Of a stretch of DNA of 63,691 bases, positions 53,326 through 63,351 are shown piece after piece. The position numbers and the translations under genes are program-made. The stretch's first letter is position 1, and each line of letters opens with the position of its first letter. The DNA is from Arcicella sp040387735. GTDB taxonomy: Bacteria > Bacteroidota > Bacteroidia > Cytophagales > Spirosomataceae. The stretch lies in NCBI GenBank assembly GCA_040387735.1, contig JAZKDE010000106.1:1-63691 (forward strand), in the 5' to 3' direction. The notes beneath the pieces were generated by a model. It was given only the letters and a program-made list of their open reading frames with translations, was not told the origin of the DNA and ran no database searches.

Positions 53326-55545
53326 TTAACGTACTAAACTTACCCATCCTTTAAACTCTTTGACGGTGAATTTTAAATAGTAATAATAATCGGCGGAAGA
53401 TAATTCCCCCCCCGACCATTTGAAATTTCTATCGACTGATTTAAATACCGAACTTCCCCAGCGGGTAAATACCTCAATATATTCAAATTTTTCAGAACAG
53501 TTATTTTCTGGTAAATCCAACGTGAAATAATCGTTTTTTCCATCTCCGTTGGGCGTGAAAATATTAGTGGGTTTGAATAAATCGAAGTTTGCGAGTTTAT
53601 TTTTCAACGTAATTTTTACCGAAACTGTATCAAAACGATTGGGATTACAAGAATTATCTTCAGTGATGAAATCAATTCTGTACTCAACTTGGTCTTTTCC
53701 TTTCAATAAACTACAATCGGGCTTCCAAACAAAAGGATTAATGATTTTCGCAATTCCATCTTTATCCGTCCAAATTATGCCAACCGTTTTTAAATCAAAG
53801 CCTTTTGGTTGGGCGTAGAGTTTTAAAGGATCAAAATTTGGGTCTTGTGAAATGACATCAAAATTGATAGGTTGCGGTTCTGTTCCGTCCAAAATTACTT
53901 CGATATCATTTTTTAAAAGGCTGGTTTTTACTTCGGGAGGGTCACTGATTGGACTGATTGATTTTAAGGTTACAGAAATGCTATCTTTTAAATTTTTTCC
54001 ACAACGAGTATCCGTTAAAATAAAATCTACGATGTAATCTCCTTTATGCGTTGGGTCGCAGATTGGTGTCCAACTAAATGGCGAAGTCAATTTTCCGATG
54101 CCTGAACCTCCTGCAAAGGTCATCCCAACTTGGGCGAGTGAAAAACCCCTTCCACGAGCGGTGACTGTAATATTATCGTTGTCTTTATCATCTCCGAAAA
54201 TATTAAATTTAAGTAACTTTCCAATATCAGTTTCTCCACTTTGATTTGGTAAATCGGTGCTAACGATTGGTGGATTATTCAGACGAGGTTCAATATAAAT
54301 TTGCATTCTAAGCGTGCTTGTCAACGGTTGCGGACAGCCATTGTCGGAAGCTATTACATCAAAAATTAAAGGTTTTCCGTCGTTAGATTCAGTACAATCA
54401 TCAAAGCAAATTTCCGCCCGCAACGTATCTTTTGAGCCTGAAGTTTTTATTGTAGAAGGAGAAATGGTGGGTAAATTTTTGAAATTAATGGGATTTACCT
54501 TCAAACTCAAAGATTGATTGATATCGGGGTCATTGCTTAACAAAGTAATACATTTCTTCTCGCCCGCTTTTATGTAGAGAATCGTTGAAGAATTATACAC
54601 TTCGCTTTTCCCTTTTTCTCTAAACAAAGTCATAGGTGGTTTGTTAATTGGGCAATCGAGTGCTTTTAATTGAAAGTCTCGACGCACTTCTCCGATTTTT
54701 ACACCCTTTCGGTATTCTTCCGTTAACACGCAAAAAACATAAAGTCCTTCTTTATCTACGGTTGTAGTAAGTTGTCCAGTTCTTGAATTTACCCGCAAAG
54801 GAACTGTCCCACCCATAATGTTATTGATTTCGTAGCCAGTTCCCCATTTTACTAATGGATAATTACTACTCCCAAAAGGAAGGTCTGGTTTGGGATTTAA
54901 CTTATTGCTGAATCCGTTGTAAGGCGTAACTAAACTGTACACTAAACTATCTCCATCAATATCCGTTGCTCCGAACTCAAAAGTAAATGGCCTATTTAGA
55001 CAGATATAATCGCCCGTTAGAGTTTTGAAAGTAGGTGAGGAGTTGATAAATATGTCCCCATTGCGTTTTTGAGCAGGAAAAGACATATAAAATACCGATG
55101 CAGCATCGGCGGGATTTTGAATATTTGAAATAATATTATTTCTGCAGCAACGCTCCCAAACGATATAATATCCTTGAGAATCATTAAATATATCTGGATT
55201 GAGGTAAATTAATGAGCTATATTGAATTAACCGAGTCCGGACGGCATCACTTTGCACGCAAGCTGGATTTGTGTAAGAAATTAAATTATTATTTACGAGC
55301 GGAAGTATTACATACCCCATTAAAATATTATCACTTTTTCGAAATACGCCAACAGTAACCGTCTGGTCTAAAGCTCCAATTTGACCATTTATATCGTCAA
55401 AATATAAATTTAGATTCAGTTTATGCGTTATATCGACTTGATTTTTTACCGATAACAATTCGATTTCACCGCCCACAATGTGCGTTGCAAATGTGGGTGA
55501 AATGAAAGCTAAAAATATAATAAAAATTAGGTAGAGTTTCTTCAT
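53326..55545 (-). CDS. Large exported surface protein with T9SS type B sorting domain
   Basis: A 739-residue secreted protein (signal peptide MKKLYLIFIIFLAFISPTFA) with repeated Ig/PKD-like beta domains (for example PFTFEFGATDIDGDSLVYSL, and the repeats around SDPPEVKTSLL). It ends in the gliding-motility-associated C-terminal domain (about 655-739): FKPTNIFTPNGDGKNDYFTLDLP, EVFTRWGSSVFKS and FKGWVSLVR. This is the type B sorting signal of the type IX secretion system, giving outer-surface attachment or release. A run of eight Gs in the coding strand (53406-53413 as C8) lies in KWSGGELSS, within the sorting domain. The ligand is unknown. Confidence 0.88.
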   Translation of the reverse strand: MKKLYLIFIIFLAFISPTFATHIVGGEIELLSVKNQVDITHKLNLNLYFDDINGQIGALDQTVTVGVFRKSDNILMGYVILPLVNNNLISYTNPACVQSDAVRTRLIQYSSLIYLNPDIFNDSQGYYIVWERCCRNNIISNIQNPADAASVFYMSFPAQKRNGDIFINSSPTFKTLTGDYICLNRPFTFEFGATDIDGDSLVYSLVTPYNGFSNKLNPKPDLPFGSSNYPLVKWGTGYEINNIMGGTVPLRVNSRTGQLTTTVDKEGLYVFCVLTEEYRKGVKIGEVRRDFQLKALDCPINKPPMTLFREKGKSEVYNSSTILYIKAGEKKCITLLSNDPDINQSLSLKVNPINFKNLPTISPSTIKTSGSKDTLRAEICFDDCTESNDGKPLIFDVIASDNGCPQPLTSTLRMQIYIEPRLNNPPIVSTDLPNQSGETDIGKLLKFNIFGDDKDNDNITVTARGRGFSLAQVGMTFAGGSGIGKLTSPFSWTPICDPTHKGDYIVDFILTDTRCGKNLKDSISVTLKSISPISDPPEVKTSLLKNDIEVILDGTEPQPINFDVISQDPNFDPLKLYAQPKGFDLKTVGIIWTDKDGIAKIINPFVWKPDCSLLKGKDQVEYRIDFITEDNSCNPNRFDTVSVKITLKNKLANFDLFKPTNIFTPNGDGKNDYFTLDLPENNCSEKFEYIEVFTRWGSSVFKSVDRNFKWSGGELSSADYYYYLKFTVKEFKGWVSLVR
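53406..53413 (-). repeat. Homopolymer G8 tract in the surface-protein sorting domain
   Basis: Eight consecutive C on the plus strand (G on the coding strand) in an otherwise AT-rich gene, near codon 711 of 739. The frame is currently open. Gain or loss of one base would shift the last about 28 codons, including the conserved GWVSLVR end. Confidence 0.9.
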
Positions 55546-56317
55546 AAGTAATGTAAAGACAGTTTTTTCTAAAAAAAGGTTGTATCAATCTATTGATTTT
55601 ATTTGTTAATTTAAGCGAGTAAATCTACGTATTGAGTTTCCTATTTGCTCATTTTTTATAGTAAATTGATTTACTTGTTCAATTTACTGAATTCCCGTAA
55701 ATTTAATGTTGTCTTTTCGAATGATTGTCAAAATACCATTGTCATACTTTTGCGTGTTGAAATACAGGCGGTATCAATCAATAAGGGCAATAGATTTTAG
55801 ATTTTTTTTCAAAAAATCAATTCGTTTGTCAATTAATGATAAAGATGGAATTATTGGTTTAAATTGAATTAAAATTGTTTTTATTTTTGGTTAAATTGTT
55901 CAATTAGATGAATAAAAACGTTATTTTTAATAGTATTTTTGCAAAATATTGAAAAATAAGATTTTTGGATGTAATTCTTAAAATTGTATCTAACCAAGAA
56001 TAAATTTTGTATAATCTTGAAATTGTATAATTCCAATGATTATTCGGCAAAACCCTGTTTTTTCCAAAGATTTTCTTGTATATATTTGTAACAGCAAAAT
56101 AGAAAGTAATTGGTTTTGTTAAATTCAATACATAAAATTTTGTTTTTAGTCTTAAAACTTCCTTAATAATCTTAGTTTTATTAAATTAGTTATAAAACAA
56201 AAACATTTTCCACTAACATTAAGTAGATTATATTGTTAAGAGAAATCTTAGTAATCTGGAAAATTCGGACTGCAACTACTAAAAAGGTTGTTCTGTTAAA
56301 AGCCAAAAAATAATACC
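55546..56317. other. AT-rich divergent gap before gltB
   Basis: About 770 bp with no credible gene; a 74-residue frame on the minus strand (55904-56128) has no recognisable features and is rejected. A TATATTTG box at 56081 matches TAnnTTTG but lies 230 bp before the gltB ATG and has a poor -33 element. A short repeated motif (aaattgtat) occurs around 55,980-56,030. No RNA gene or riboswitch was recognised. Confidence 0.5.
56081..56088 (+). promoter_or_regulatory. Candidate -7 promoter box upstream of gltB
   Basis: TATATTTG matches the Bacteroidota TAnnTTTG element on the gltB strand. The nearest -33-like sequence is TTTC 16 bp upstream, an unfavourable spacing, so confidence is low. Confidence 0.25.
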
Positions 56318-59300
56318 ATGACTAATTTCGACAATAAAGGGTTGTATCGCAAAGAATTCGAGCATGATGCTTGCGGAATCGGTTTCGTTGCGAACATGAA
56401 AGGACGGAAGTCGCACAAAGTTGTGGCTGACGCAATCCAAATGTTAATCCGTATGGATCACCGTGGTGCTTGCGGTTGTGACCCTAACTCTGGTGATGGA
56501 GCAGGTATTCTCCTTCAAATTCCTCACGAATTCTTTTTGGAAGAATGTACCAAACTTAGTATTGATTTGCCAGCGGCGGGTGAATACGGAGTAGGTATGA
56601 CTTTTTTCCCTAAAGATGTTCAAACTCGTGAAGAATGTAAGGAAATTATTACTCGCAAGGCTAAGAAATTAGGCTTGGAAATTCTAGGTTACCGAGTAGT
56701 ACCTTGCACAAATATCGAAATCCAAGGTGCAGAATCAGGTAATACTGAGCCACAAATGGAACAGCTTTTCATCAAACGCCCCGCAACGGTTACGGATGAA
56801 ATGGCATTTGAACGTAAATTATACGTTTTCCGTCAAGTTACAGCTCGTATAATTAATGAAACTGTAAAAGGCTTAGATAATAAATTCTATTTTGCTTCGC
56901 TTTCGGCACGTACCATTATTTATAAAGGGATGTTGACGACGATGCAAGTTCCAGGATATTTTGATGATTTGAAACGAGAAGAATTTACTTCTGCTTTGGC
57001 AATTGTTCACTCTCGTTTCTCAACCAATACTTTCCCAGAGTGGAAATTGGCTCAGCCTTTCCGCTTTATCGGTCACAACGGTGAAATCAATACGGTAAAA
57101 GGAAATGCGGCTTGGATGCAAGCTCAGTCTGCTTTGTTTGAATCAGAGCATTTTACGAAAGAAGAAATGGATATGATTCTGCCAACTTGTCAATTAGGAC
57201 AGTCAGATTCAGCTATTTTAGATAATGCCATCGAATTATTGTACATGAGTGGTCGTTCGCTTCCACACGTGATGATGATGTTGATTCCTGAAGCTTGGGA
57301 TGGAAATGAGCAGATGGAACAGTATAAGAAAGACTTCTACGAATATCACGCTGCCATGATGGAGCCTTGGGATGGCCCAGCTTCTATTTCATTTACCGAC
57401 GGAAAAATGATTGGAGCAACTTTAGATAGAAATGGTTTACGTCCATCAAGATACTGGGTTACGGATGATGATTTTGTGATTATGGCATCCGAAGCGGGTG
57501 TTTTGGATATTGACCCTGCTAAAATTGTATCAAAAGGTCGTTTACAACCAGGTAAAATGTTTGTGGTGGATATGGAAGCTGGGCGTATTATTCCAGATAC
57601 TGAATTAAAAGAAGCAATTTGTCAACAACAACCTTATGGTGAATGGTTGAAAACGAATAAAATTAAAGTAGAAGATTTACCAAAACCTGGTTCAGAATAT
57701 CGTACGCCGTTTGAACGTGAGTTGTTATTGCGTCAGCAAGTATTTGGATTTACTACGGAAGATTTAAGAGTTTTGTTAGCTCAAATGGTTGAAACGGGTA
57801 AAGAAGCACTTGGTTCAATGGGCGTTGATACACCTTTGGCAATTCTTTCAGACCAAGCTCAACATTTATCTTATTATTTCAAGCAATTATTTGCTCAAGT
57901 AACCAACCCTCCGATTGATTCTATCCGTGAACGTACGGTAATGTCTTTGCTTTCGGATATTGGTGGATTGAGAAACTTACTCAAAGAATCGCCCGAACAT
58001 TGTCGCCAGATTGAAATCCGTCAGCCTGTTTTGACTAATGAGGAAATAGAGAAAATCCGTTGGATAGACCATAAAAACTTCCAAACAAAATCAATCCATA
58101 CTACTTTCCGTGCTAATGGAAAAGTAGGAGAATTGAAAAGAGCATTGGATAGAATTTGTCAATACGCCGAAGATGCCGTTGATGATGAATACGCAATTAT
58201 CCTTTTGACCGACCGAGGTGTTGATTCATCGCACGCTCCGATTCCATCTTTATTGGCGGTTGCAGCAGTGCATCATCATTTAATTCGCAAAGGTAAAAGA
58301 GCTCAAGTTGGTTTAATTGTGGAGGCGGGAGACGTTTGGGAAACGCATCAATTTGCCACTTTGATTGGTTTTGGAGCATCGGCGGTAAATCCGTATATGG
58401 CATTCGAGACAATTAATGGAATGAAAGAAAAAGGTATTCTTCAAGTTGATTATCCTTACGAAAAATTACAAGCGAATTATATCAAAGCGGTTGACGGTGA
58501 ATTATTGAAAATATTCTCTAAGATGGGTATTTCAACTCTTCAGTCATACCAAGGAGCTCAAATTTTTGAAATCGTTGGTTTGAGTAGAGATGTGGTTGAT
58601 GCTTATTTCACGGGAGCCATTTCAAGAATTGGCGGTATCGACTTAGAAGGAATTGCTAAAGAAGCGTTGATTAAGCATAAAAATGGTTATCCAGAAGTAC
58701 CAGTAGCTAATCCAAAATTGGAAGTTGGTGGTATTTATCAATGGAAACAACGTGGAGAAGCTCACTTATTCAATCCTGAGACGATTCACTTGTTGCAACA
58801 ATCGACGAAAGCGAATAACTATGCTTTGTATAAAAAATATTCAAAAATAATTGATGACCAAGCTGAAAGAGCTTTAACACTCCGTGGATTATTGAAATTC
58901 AAGAAAGGAAAGTCAATTGATATTAGTGAAGTAGAACCAATCGAAAGTATTTTCAAGCGTTTTGCTACGGGTGCGATGTCTTTCGGTTCAATTTCTTACG
59001 AAGCCCACACAACTTTGGCAATTGCCATGAACCGTATTGGCGGTAAATCAAACTCGGGAGAAGGTGGAGAAGACCCAATCCGTTTTGATAAATTGCCCAA
59101 TGGAGATTGGTTAAATTCAGCGATTAAACAAGTTGCTTCTGGCCGTTTTGGAGTTACAGCTCATTATCTAACAAATGCGTCTGAACTTCAAATTAAAATG
59201 GCTCAGGGTGCAAAACCTGGAGAAGGTGGACAATTACCAGGACACAAAGTGGATGACTGGATTGGAAAAACTCGTCATTCAACGCCAGGCGTAGGTTTGA

Positions 59301-60889
59301 TTTCACCACCACCTCACCACGATATTTATTCTATTGAAGATTTAGCACAATTAATCTTTGATTTGAAAAATGCTAACCGTGCCGCTCGTATTTCAGTGAA
59401 ATTAGTTTCTGAAGCAGGAGTTGGAACAATTGCGGCGGGTGTTGCGAAAGCTCATGCTGACCATATTTTGATTGCAGGACACGATGGAGGAACTGGGGCA
59501 TCACCACTTTCATCAATTCGTCACGCTGGTTTACCTTGGGAACTTGGTTTAGCAGAAGCACATCAAACATTGGTACGCAACAAATTGCGTGGACGTGTAA
59601 CGGTTCAAACAGATGGACAAATCAGAACGGGTAAAGACCTTGCGGTTGCAGCTCTTTTAGGTGCGGAAGAATTCGGAGTTGCAACGGCAGCCTTAGTTAC
59701 TGCAGGATGTATTATGATGCGTAAATGTCACGTGAATACTTGTCCAGTAGGCGTAGCCACGCAAGACCCTCGTTTACGTGCTATGTACACGGGTGAAGCT
59801 GACCATGTAGTAAATTTATTTACTTTCTTGGCAACAGAATTACGTGAGATTATGGCTGAATTAGGTTTCAGAACTGTGAATGAAATGGTTGGTCAGTCGG
59901 ATAGATTAGAAATGAAAGAAGCTTTGAGCAACTGGAAATTGAAGAATTTAGACTTGTCTCCAATTTTATATAAGCAACCAATGGCTTTGGATGTTGCACT
60001 TTACAAACAAGAGGAACAGGATCACGGTTTGCAAGACCAAATTGACTGGCAATTATTAGAAATAGCAAAACCAGCACTTGAAAATGGAACAAAAGTTTCG
60101 GCAGAATTGAACGTAATTAACGTGAATCGTACCATTGGAACGATGTTGTCAAACGAAATTACGAAAAAATACGGTGCTAAAGGTTTACCAAACGATACGA
60201 TTAATATCAAATTTAAAGGTACTGCTGGACAATCTTTCGGAGCATTTTCTGTAAATGGAATTACCTTTGAATTAGAAGGAGATTCTAATGACTATATCGG
60301 AAAAGGGCTTTGTGGTGCAAAATTGATTGTGTATCCTGATAAAAAAGCAACTTTCAAACCTTCTGAAAACTCAGTAGTTGGTAACGTTTCTTTCTACGGA
60401 GCAACATCGGGAGAAGCTTATTTGCGAGGAATGGCTGGCGAACGTTTCTGTGTAAGAAACTCAGGAGCTAAAGTAGTTGTCGAGGGTATTGGTGACCATG
60501 GTTGCGAATATATGACGGGTGGTTTAGTTATTATTTTGGGTGAAACAGGCCGTAATTTTGGAGCAGGTATGTCAGGTGGCGTTGCGTACATCTGGGATAA
60601 AAATAAAGATTTCTCTCCAAAATTGAATGGTGAAATGGTTGCCATTGAAGAATTGACTGTTGAGGACGAAAATATCCTAAGAATGTACGTTGAACAACAT
60701 TTGAAATACACTGATTCAGACGTTGCAGCTACTATTTTGAATGATTGGGCTACATTATTACCTCAATTTATTAAGGTCATGCCACAAGATTTCAAAAAAG
60801 CACTTGTTATGAGAGATATTACGGTTTCAGAAGTGTTGGCGGATAAAAACGTAGTTTATCGTGATATTCAAGTAGAAATCACCCACTAA
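56318..60889 (+). CDS. gltB: Glutamate synthase large subunit
   Basis: A 1523-residue ferredoxin/NADPH-type glutamate synthase alpha subunit that moves the amide of glutamine to 2-oxoglutarate. A short propeptide (18 residues) precedes the N-terminal nucleophile Cys19 in EHDACGIGFVANMKG (class II amidotransferase, about 19-430). The central and FMN-binding synthase domains (about 470-1200) hold GGDGTGA-like AGHDGGTGASPLSSI. The 3Fe-4S Cys residues are in AGCIMMRKCHVNTCPVGVATQ (about 1130). The C-terminal GXGXG beta-helix follows (FGAFSVNGITFELEGDSNDYIGKGL). All key residues are present. gltD follows after 137 bp with an intergenic hairpin. Confidence 0.97.
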   Translation: MTNFDNKGLYRKEFEHDACGIGFVANMKGRKSHKVVADAIQMLIRMDHRGACGCDPNSGDGAGILLQIPHEFFLEECTKLSIDLPAAGEYGVGMTFFPKDVQTREECKEIITRKAKKLGLEILGYRVVPCTNIEIQGAESGNTEPQMEQLFIKRPATVTDEMAFERKLYVFRQVTARIINETVKGLDNKFYFASLSARTIIYKGMLTTMQVPGYFDDLKREEFTSALAIVHSRFSTNTFPEWKLAQPFRFIGHNGEINTVKGNAAWMQAQSALFESEHFTKEEMDMILPTCQLGQSDSAILDNAIELLYMSGRSLPHVMMMLIPEAWDGNEQMEQYKKDFYEYHAAMMEPWDGPASISFTDGKMIGATLDRNGLRPSRYWVTDDDFVIMASEAGVLDIDPAKIVSKGRLQPGKMFVVDMEAGRIIPDTELKEAICQQQPYGEWLKTNKIKVEDLPKPGSEYRTPFERELLLRQQVFGFTTEDLRVLLAQMVETGKEALGSMGVDTPLAILSDQAQHLSYYFKQLFAQVTNPPIDSIRERTVMSLLSDIGGLRNLLKESPEHCRQIEIRQPVLTNEEIEKIRWIDHKNFQTKSIHTTFRANGKVGELKRALDRICQYAEDAVDDEYAIILLTDRGVDSSHAPIPSLLAVAAVHHHLIRKGKRAQVGLIVEAGDVWETHQFATLIGFGASAVNPYMAFETINGMKEKGILQVDYPYEKLQANYIKAVDGELLKIFSKMGISTLQSYQGAQIFEIVGLSRDVVDAYFTGAISRIGGIDLEGIAKEALIKHKNGYPEVPVANPKLEVGGIYQWKQRGEAHLFNPETIHLLQQSTKANNYALYKKYSKIIDDQAERALTLRGLLKFKKGKSIDISEVEPIESIFKRFATGAMSFGSISYEAHTTLAIAMNRIGGKSNSGEGGEDPIRFDKLPNGDWLNSAIKQVASGRFGVTAHYLTNASELQIKMAQGAKPGEGGQLPGHKVDDWIGKTRHSTPGVGLISPPPHHDIYSIEDLAQLIFDLKNANRAARISVKLVSEAGVGTIAAGVAKAHADHILIAGHDGGTGASPLSSIRHAGLPWELGLAEAHQTLVRNKLRGRVTVQTDGQIRTGKDLAVAALLGAEEFGVATAALVTAGCIMMRKCHVNTCPVGVATQDPRLRAMYTGEADHVVNLFTFLATELREIMAELGFRTVNEMVGQSDRLEMKEALSNWKLKNLDLSPILYKQPMALDVALYKQEEQDHGLQDQIDWQLLEIAKPALENGTKVSAELNVINVNRTIGTMLSNEITKKYGAKGLPNDTINIKFKGTAGQSFGAFSVNGITFELEGDSNDYIGKGLCGAKLIVYPDKKATFKPSENSVVGNVSFYGATSGEAYLRGMAGERFCVRNSGAKVVVEGIGDHGCEYMTGGLVIILGETGRNFGAGMSGGVAYIWDKNKDFSPKLNGEMVAIEELTVEDENILRMYVEQHLKYTDSDVAATILNDWATLLPQFIKVMPQDFKKALVMRDITVSEVLADKNVVYRDIQVEITH

Positions 60890-60894
60890 GTAAG

Positions 60895-60938
60895 CTGAAC
60901 TATTCGTCATGATTTTGAAAACAGGACGAATAGTTCAG
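60895..60938. promoter_or_regulatory. Perfect 14-bp hairpin in the gltB-gltD gap
   Basis: The arms ctgaactattcgtc (60895-60908) and gacgaatagttcag (60925-60938) pair perfectly around a 16-nt loop. The left arm starts 5 bp after the gltB stop. No T-tract follows, so it looks like an internal-operon hairpin for mRNA stability or stoichiometry rather than a full terminator. Confidence 0.65.
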
Positions 60939-61026
60939 AAATATACTACCAAAAACTAATCACATTAATTCTCTTCAGAAGCCAATAAAATGGACTACTG
61001 AAATCCAAAATCCGAATACATAAAAA

Positions 61027-62517
61027 ATGGGAAAAGCCACAGGATTTTTAGAAGTAATCAGAGAAACTCCTAAGAAAAGACCCGTCGCAGAACGTGTCCA
61101 CGATTATAAAGAAATAGATATAGATTTTACAGCGGGTAAAGTAAAAGACCAAGCCAGTCGTTGTATGGATTGTGGAGTTCCGTTTTGTCATAGTGGTTGT
61201 CCACTCGGAAACATTATTCCAGAATTTAACGATGCTGTTTATGACCAAAACTGGGCTTATGCGTATGAGATTTTATCTTCTACTAATAATTTCCCAGAAT
61301 TTACGGGTCGTATTTGCCCTGCACCCTGCGAATCCGCTTGCGTGTTGGGAATCAATAAACCTCCCGTCACGATTGAATATATTGAGAAATCAATCATTGA
61401 ATATGCCTTCGGGAATGGTTTAGTAAAGCCAAATATACCTTCTAAACGTACTGGAAAAACGGTTGCGGTTGTTGGTTCTGGTCCTGCTGGAATGGCTGCT
61501 GCTGCTCAATTAAATAAAGCGGGTCATACCGTTACAGTTTTTGAACGTGCCGATAAAATTGGGGGATTATTGCGTTATGGTATTCCAGATTTTAAATTAG
61601 AAAAATGGGTAGTTCAACGTCGTGTTGAGGTAATGGAACAAGAAGGGATTGTGTTCAAAACCAATACCAACGTAGGAAAAGACATCAGAACGTCAGATTT
61701 ATTGGAAGATTTCGATGCTGTTGTCCTTTCTGGAGGTTCTACCGTGCCAAGAACATTGCCAATTCCAGGAGCTGATTTGAAAGGAATTTATCCTGCAATG
61801 GAGTTTCTTTCTCAACAAAATAAGCGAGTTTCTGGTATTGAACGTCAATTAAATCATGCTGGACAAAGTTATCCAATGGGTGAACTTTACGCAACGGATA
61901 AAAATGTGGTAGTAATTGGTGGGGGAGATACTGGTTCTGACTGCGTGGGTACGTCAAATCGTCATCAAGCTAAGTCAATTACACAGGTTGAAGTTATGCC
62001 AATGCCTCCGACTGAACGTGCTTCACAAACGCCTTGGCCAAACTGGCCGATGATGTTACGTACTTCTACTTCTCACGAAGAAGGAGCGAACCGTCACTGG
62101 TCAATTGCGGTGAAAGAATTTGTTGGTGATGCCGACGGAAACTTGAAAGGTTTAAAATTAGCAGACATCGTAATGGAGGTTAAAGACGGGAAAGCTTCAC
62201 AAGTACACACAAATGAGCGTGAAATTCCTGCTGAATTAGTATTAATTGCCGCAGGTTTCTTACATCCACAAAGAGAAGGTTTATTGGCAGATTTAGAAGA
62301 AAAAGGTTTAGAATTCGACGATAGAGGAAACGTGAAAGCGAGTAATTATCAAACAGGAATCGATAAAGTTTTTGCCGCAGGAGACATGCGTAGAGGACAA
62401 TCTTTAGTTGTTTGGGCAATCTCAGAAGGTCGTGAAGCTGCTCGTGCAACGGATATTTACTTAATGGGAGAATCAACGTTAGAAGCAAAAGCTATTTCGA
62501 GTTTTGCGGTAGCGTAA
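61027..62517 (+). CDS. gltD: Glutamate synthase small subunit
   Basis: A 496-residue beta subunit feeding electrons from NADPH to GltB. The N-terminal Cys motifs for two 4Fe-4S clusters are CMDCGVPFCHSGCPLGN and CPAPCESACVLGI. The FAD site is VAVVGSGPAGMAAAAQL and the NADPH site VVVIGGGDTGSDCVGTS. A late FAD-contact motif KVFAAGDMRRGQSLVVWAI is present. The length is normal for the family. It lies 137 bp after gltB, and a strong terminator follows, so gltB-gltD forms a closed operon. Confidence 0.97.
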   Translation: MGKATGFLEVIRETPKKRPVAERVHDYKEIDIDFTAGKVKDQASRCMDCGVPFCHSGCPLGNIIPEFNDAVYDQNWAYAYEILSSTNNFPEFTGRICPAPCESACVLGINKPPVTIEYIEKSIIEYAFGNGLVKPNIPSKRTGKTVAVVGSGPAGMAAAAQLNKAGHTVTVFERADKIGGLLRYGIPDFKLEKWVVQRRVEVMEQEGIVFKTNTNVGKDIRTSDLLEDFDAVVLSGGSTVPRTLPIPGADLKGIYPAMEFLSQQNKRVSGIERQLNHAGQSYPMGELYATDKNVVVIGGGDTGSDCVGTSNRHQAKSITQVEVMPMPPTERASQTPWPNWPMMLRTSTSHEEGANRHWSIAVKEFVGDADGNLKGLKLADIVMEVKDGKASQVHTNEREIPAELVLIAAGFLHPQREGLLADLEEKGLEFDDRGNVKASNYQTGIDKVFAAGDMRRGQSLVVWAISEGREAARATDIYLMGESTLEAKAISSFAVA

Positions 62518-62539
62518 GGTTAAATATTTTGTAGAAAGC

Positions 62540-62589
62540 AAAAAGCAAAAGTCCCGTTATTAAACAACATTGGGACTTTTGCTTTTTTT
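62540..62589 (+). terminator. Terminator after gltD
   Basis: The arms aaaaagcaaaagtccc (62540-62555) and gggacttttgcttttt (62572-62587) pair perfectly and end in a T-tract. It is the strongest intrinsic terminator in the window. Confidence 0.93.
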
Positions 62590-62638
62590 GTGCAATTTGA
62601 TGAAAAAACGAACTATGAAATACCTAATGGCATTCTTG

Positions 62639-63289
62639 CTAATTAACCAATAATCCATCCTGCATCACTAATTTTCTATCCGCCATATTGGCTAATTCTT
62701 CGTTGTGTGTAACAATTACGAAAGCTTGATTGAATTTATCTCTTAAATCAAAAAACAATTGATGCAATTCTTGGGCGTTTTTTGAGTCCAAATTTCCCGA
62801 AGGCTCATCCGCAAAAACTATGGATGGAGTGTTTATTAAAGCACGAGCAACGGCAGTACGTTGCTGTTCTCCCCCCGACATTTGTGATGGTAAATTATGA
62901 ATTCTATCTTGCAAACCAAGCAAAACCAATAATTCCTCTGCCTTCTCCTTTACTCCTTTTTCTTTTCCTCCAATAAAAGCAGGCATACATACATTTTCCA
63001 GAGCAGTAAATTCTCCTAAAAGGTTATGGAATTGAAAAATAAAACCCAATTTTTCATTTCTAAACTTCGCTAAATCATTATTTTTAAGTTTAGTAACTTC
63101 TTCATTAGCAATAAAAACTTGTCCTGTATCGGGTTTATCCAATGTGCCTGCAATGTGTAAAAGCGTACTTTTTCCAGCACCCGAAGCCCCAACAATAGAC
63201 ACAATTTCTCCTTGATTAATCGTTAAATCAATCCCTTTTAAAACAGTTAAATTACCGTATGTTTTTTGTATGTTTTTTATTTGTAGCAT
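62639..63289 (-). CDS. LolD-like ABC transporter ATP-binding protein
   Basis: A 216-residue ATPase of the LolD/MacB-like group (lipoprotein release or macrolide-type exporters). Walker A is SIVGASGAGKSTLLHIAG, the Q-loop FIFQFHNLLGEFTALENV, the signature SQMSGGEQQRTAVARAL, Walker B SIVFADEPSGNLDSK and the switch His AFVIVTHNEELA. Bacteroidota often carry the LolC/E-type permease elsewhere, and none is adjacent here. The DUF1080 gene upstream on the same strand ends 62 bp before its start, so they may share a transcript. Confidence 0.88.
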   Translation of the reverse strand: MLQIKNIQKTYGNLTVLKGIDLTINQGEIVSIVGASGAGKSTLLHIAGTLDKPDTGQVFIANEEVTKLKNNDLAKFRNEKLGFIFQFHNLLGEFTALENVCMPAFIGGKEKGVKEKAEELLVLLGLQDRIHNLPSQMSGGEQQRTAVARALINTPSIVFADEPSGNLDSKNAQELHQLFFDLRDKFNQAFVIVTHNEELANMADRKLVMQDGLLVN

Positions 63290-63351
63290 GATTAAATTTT
63301 AGATTATTACCACCTCTTTTGGCTTCTGTGGAGCAAAATGGGTAAATATTT

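Noticed and set aside
55904..56128. 74-residue minus-strand frame in the gltB upstream region
   Set aside because: No domain or signal and very AT-rich codon use; the stretch is better read as promoter DNA.
62872..62880. C6 run in the LolD-like gene as a second slippage tract
   Set aside because: Six bases are below the usual length for slippage and encode the required Gly residues of the ABC signature.
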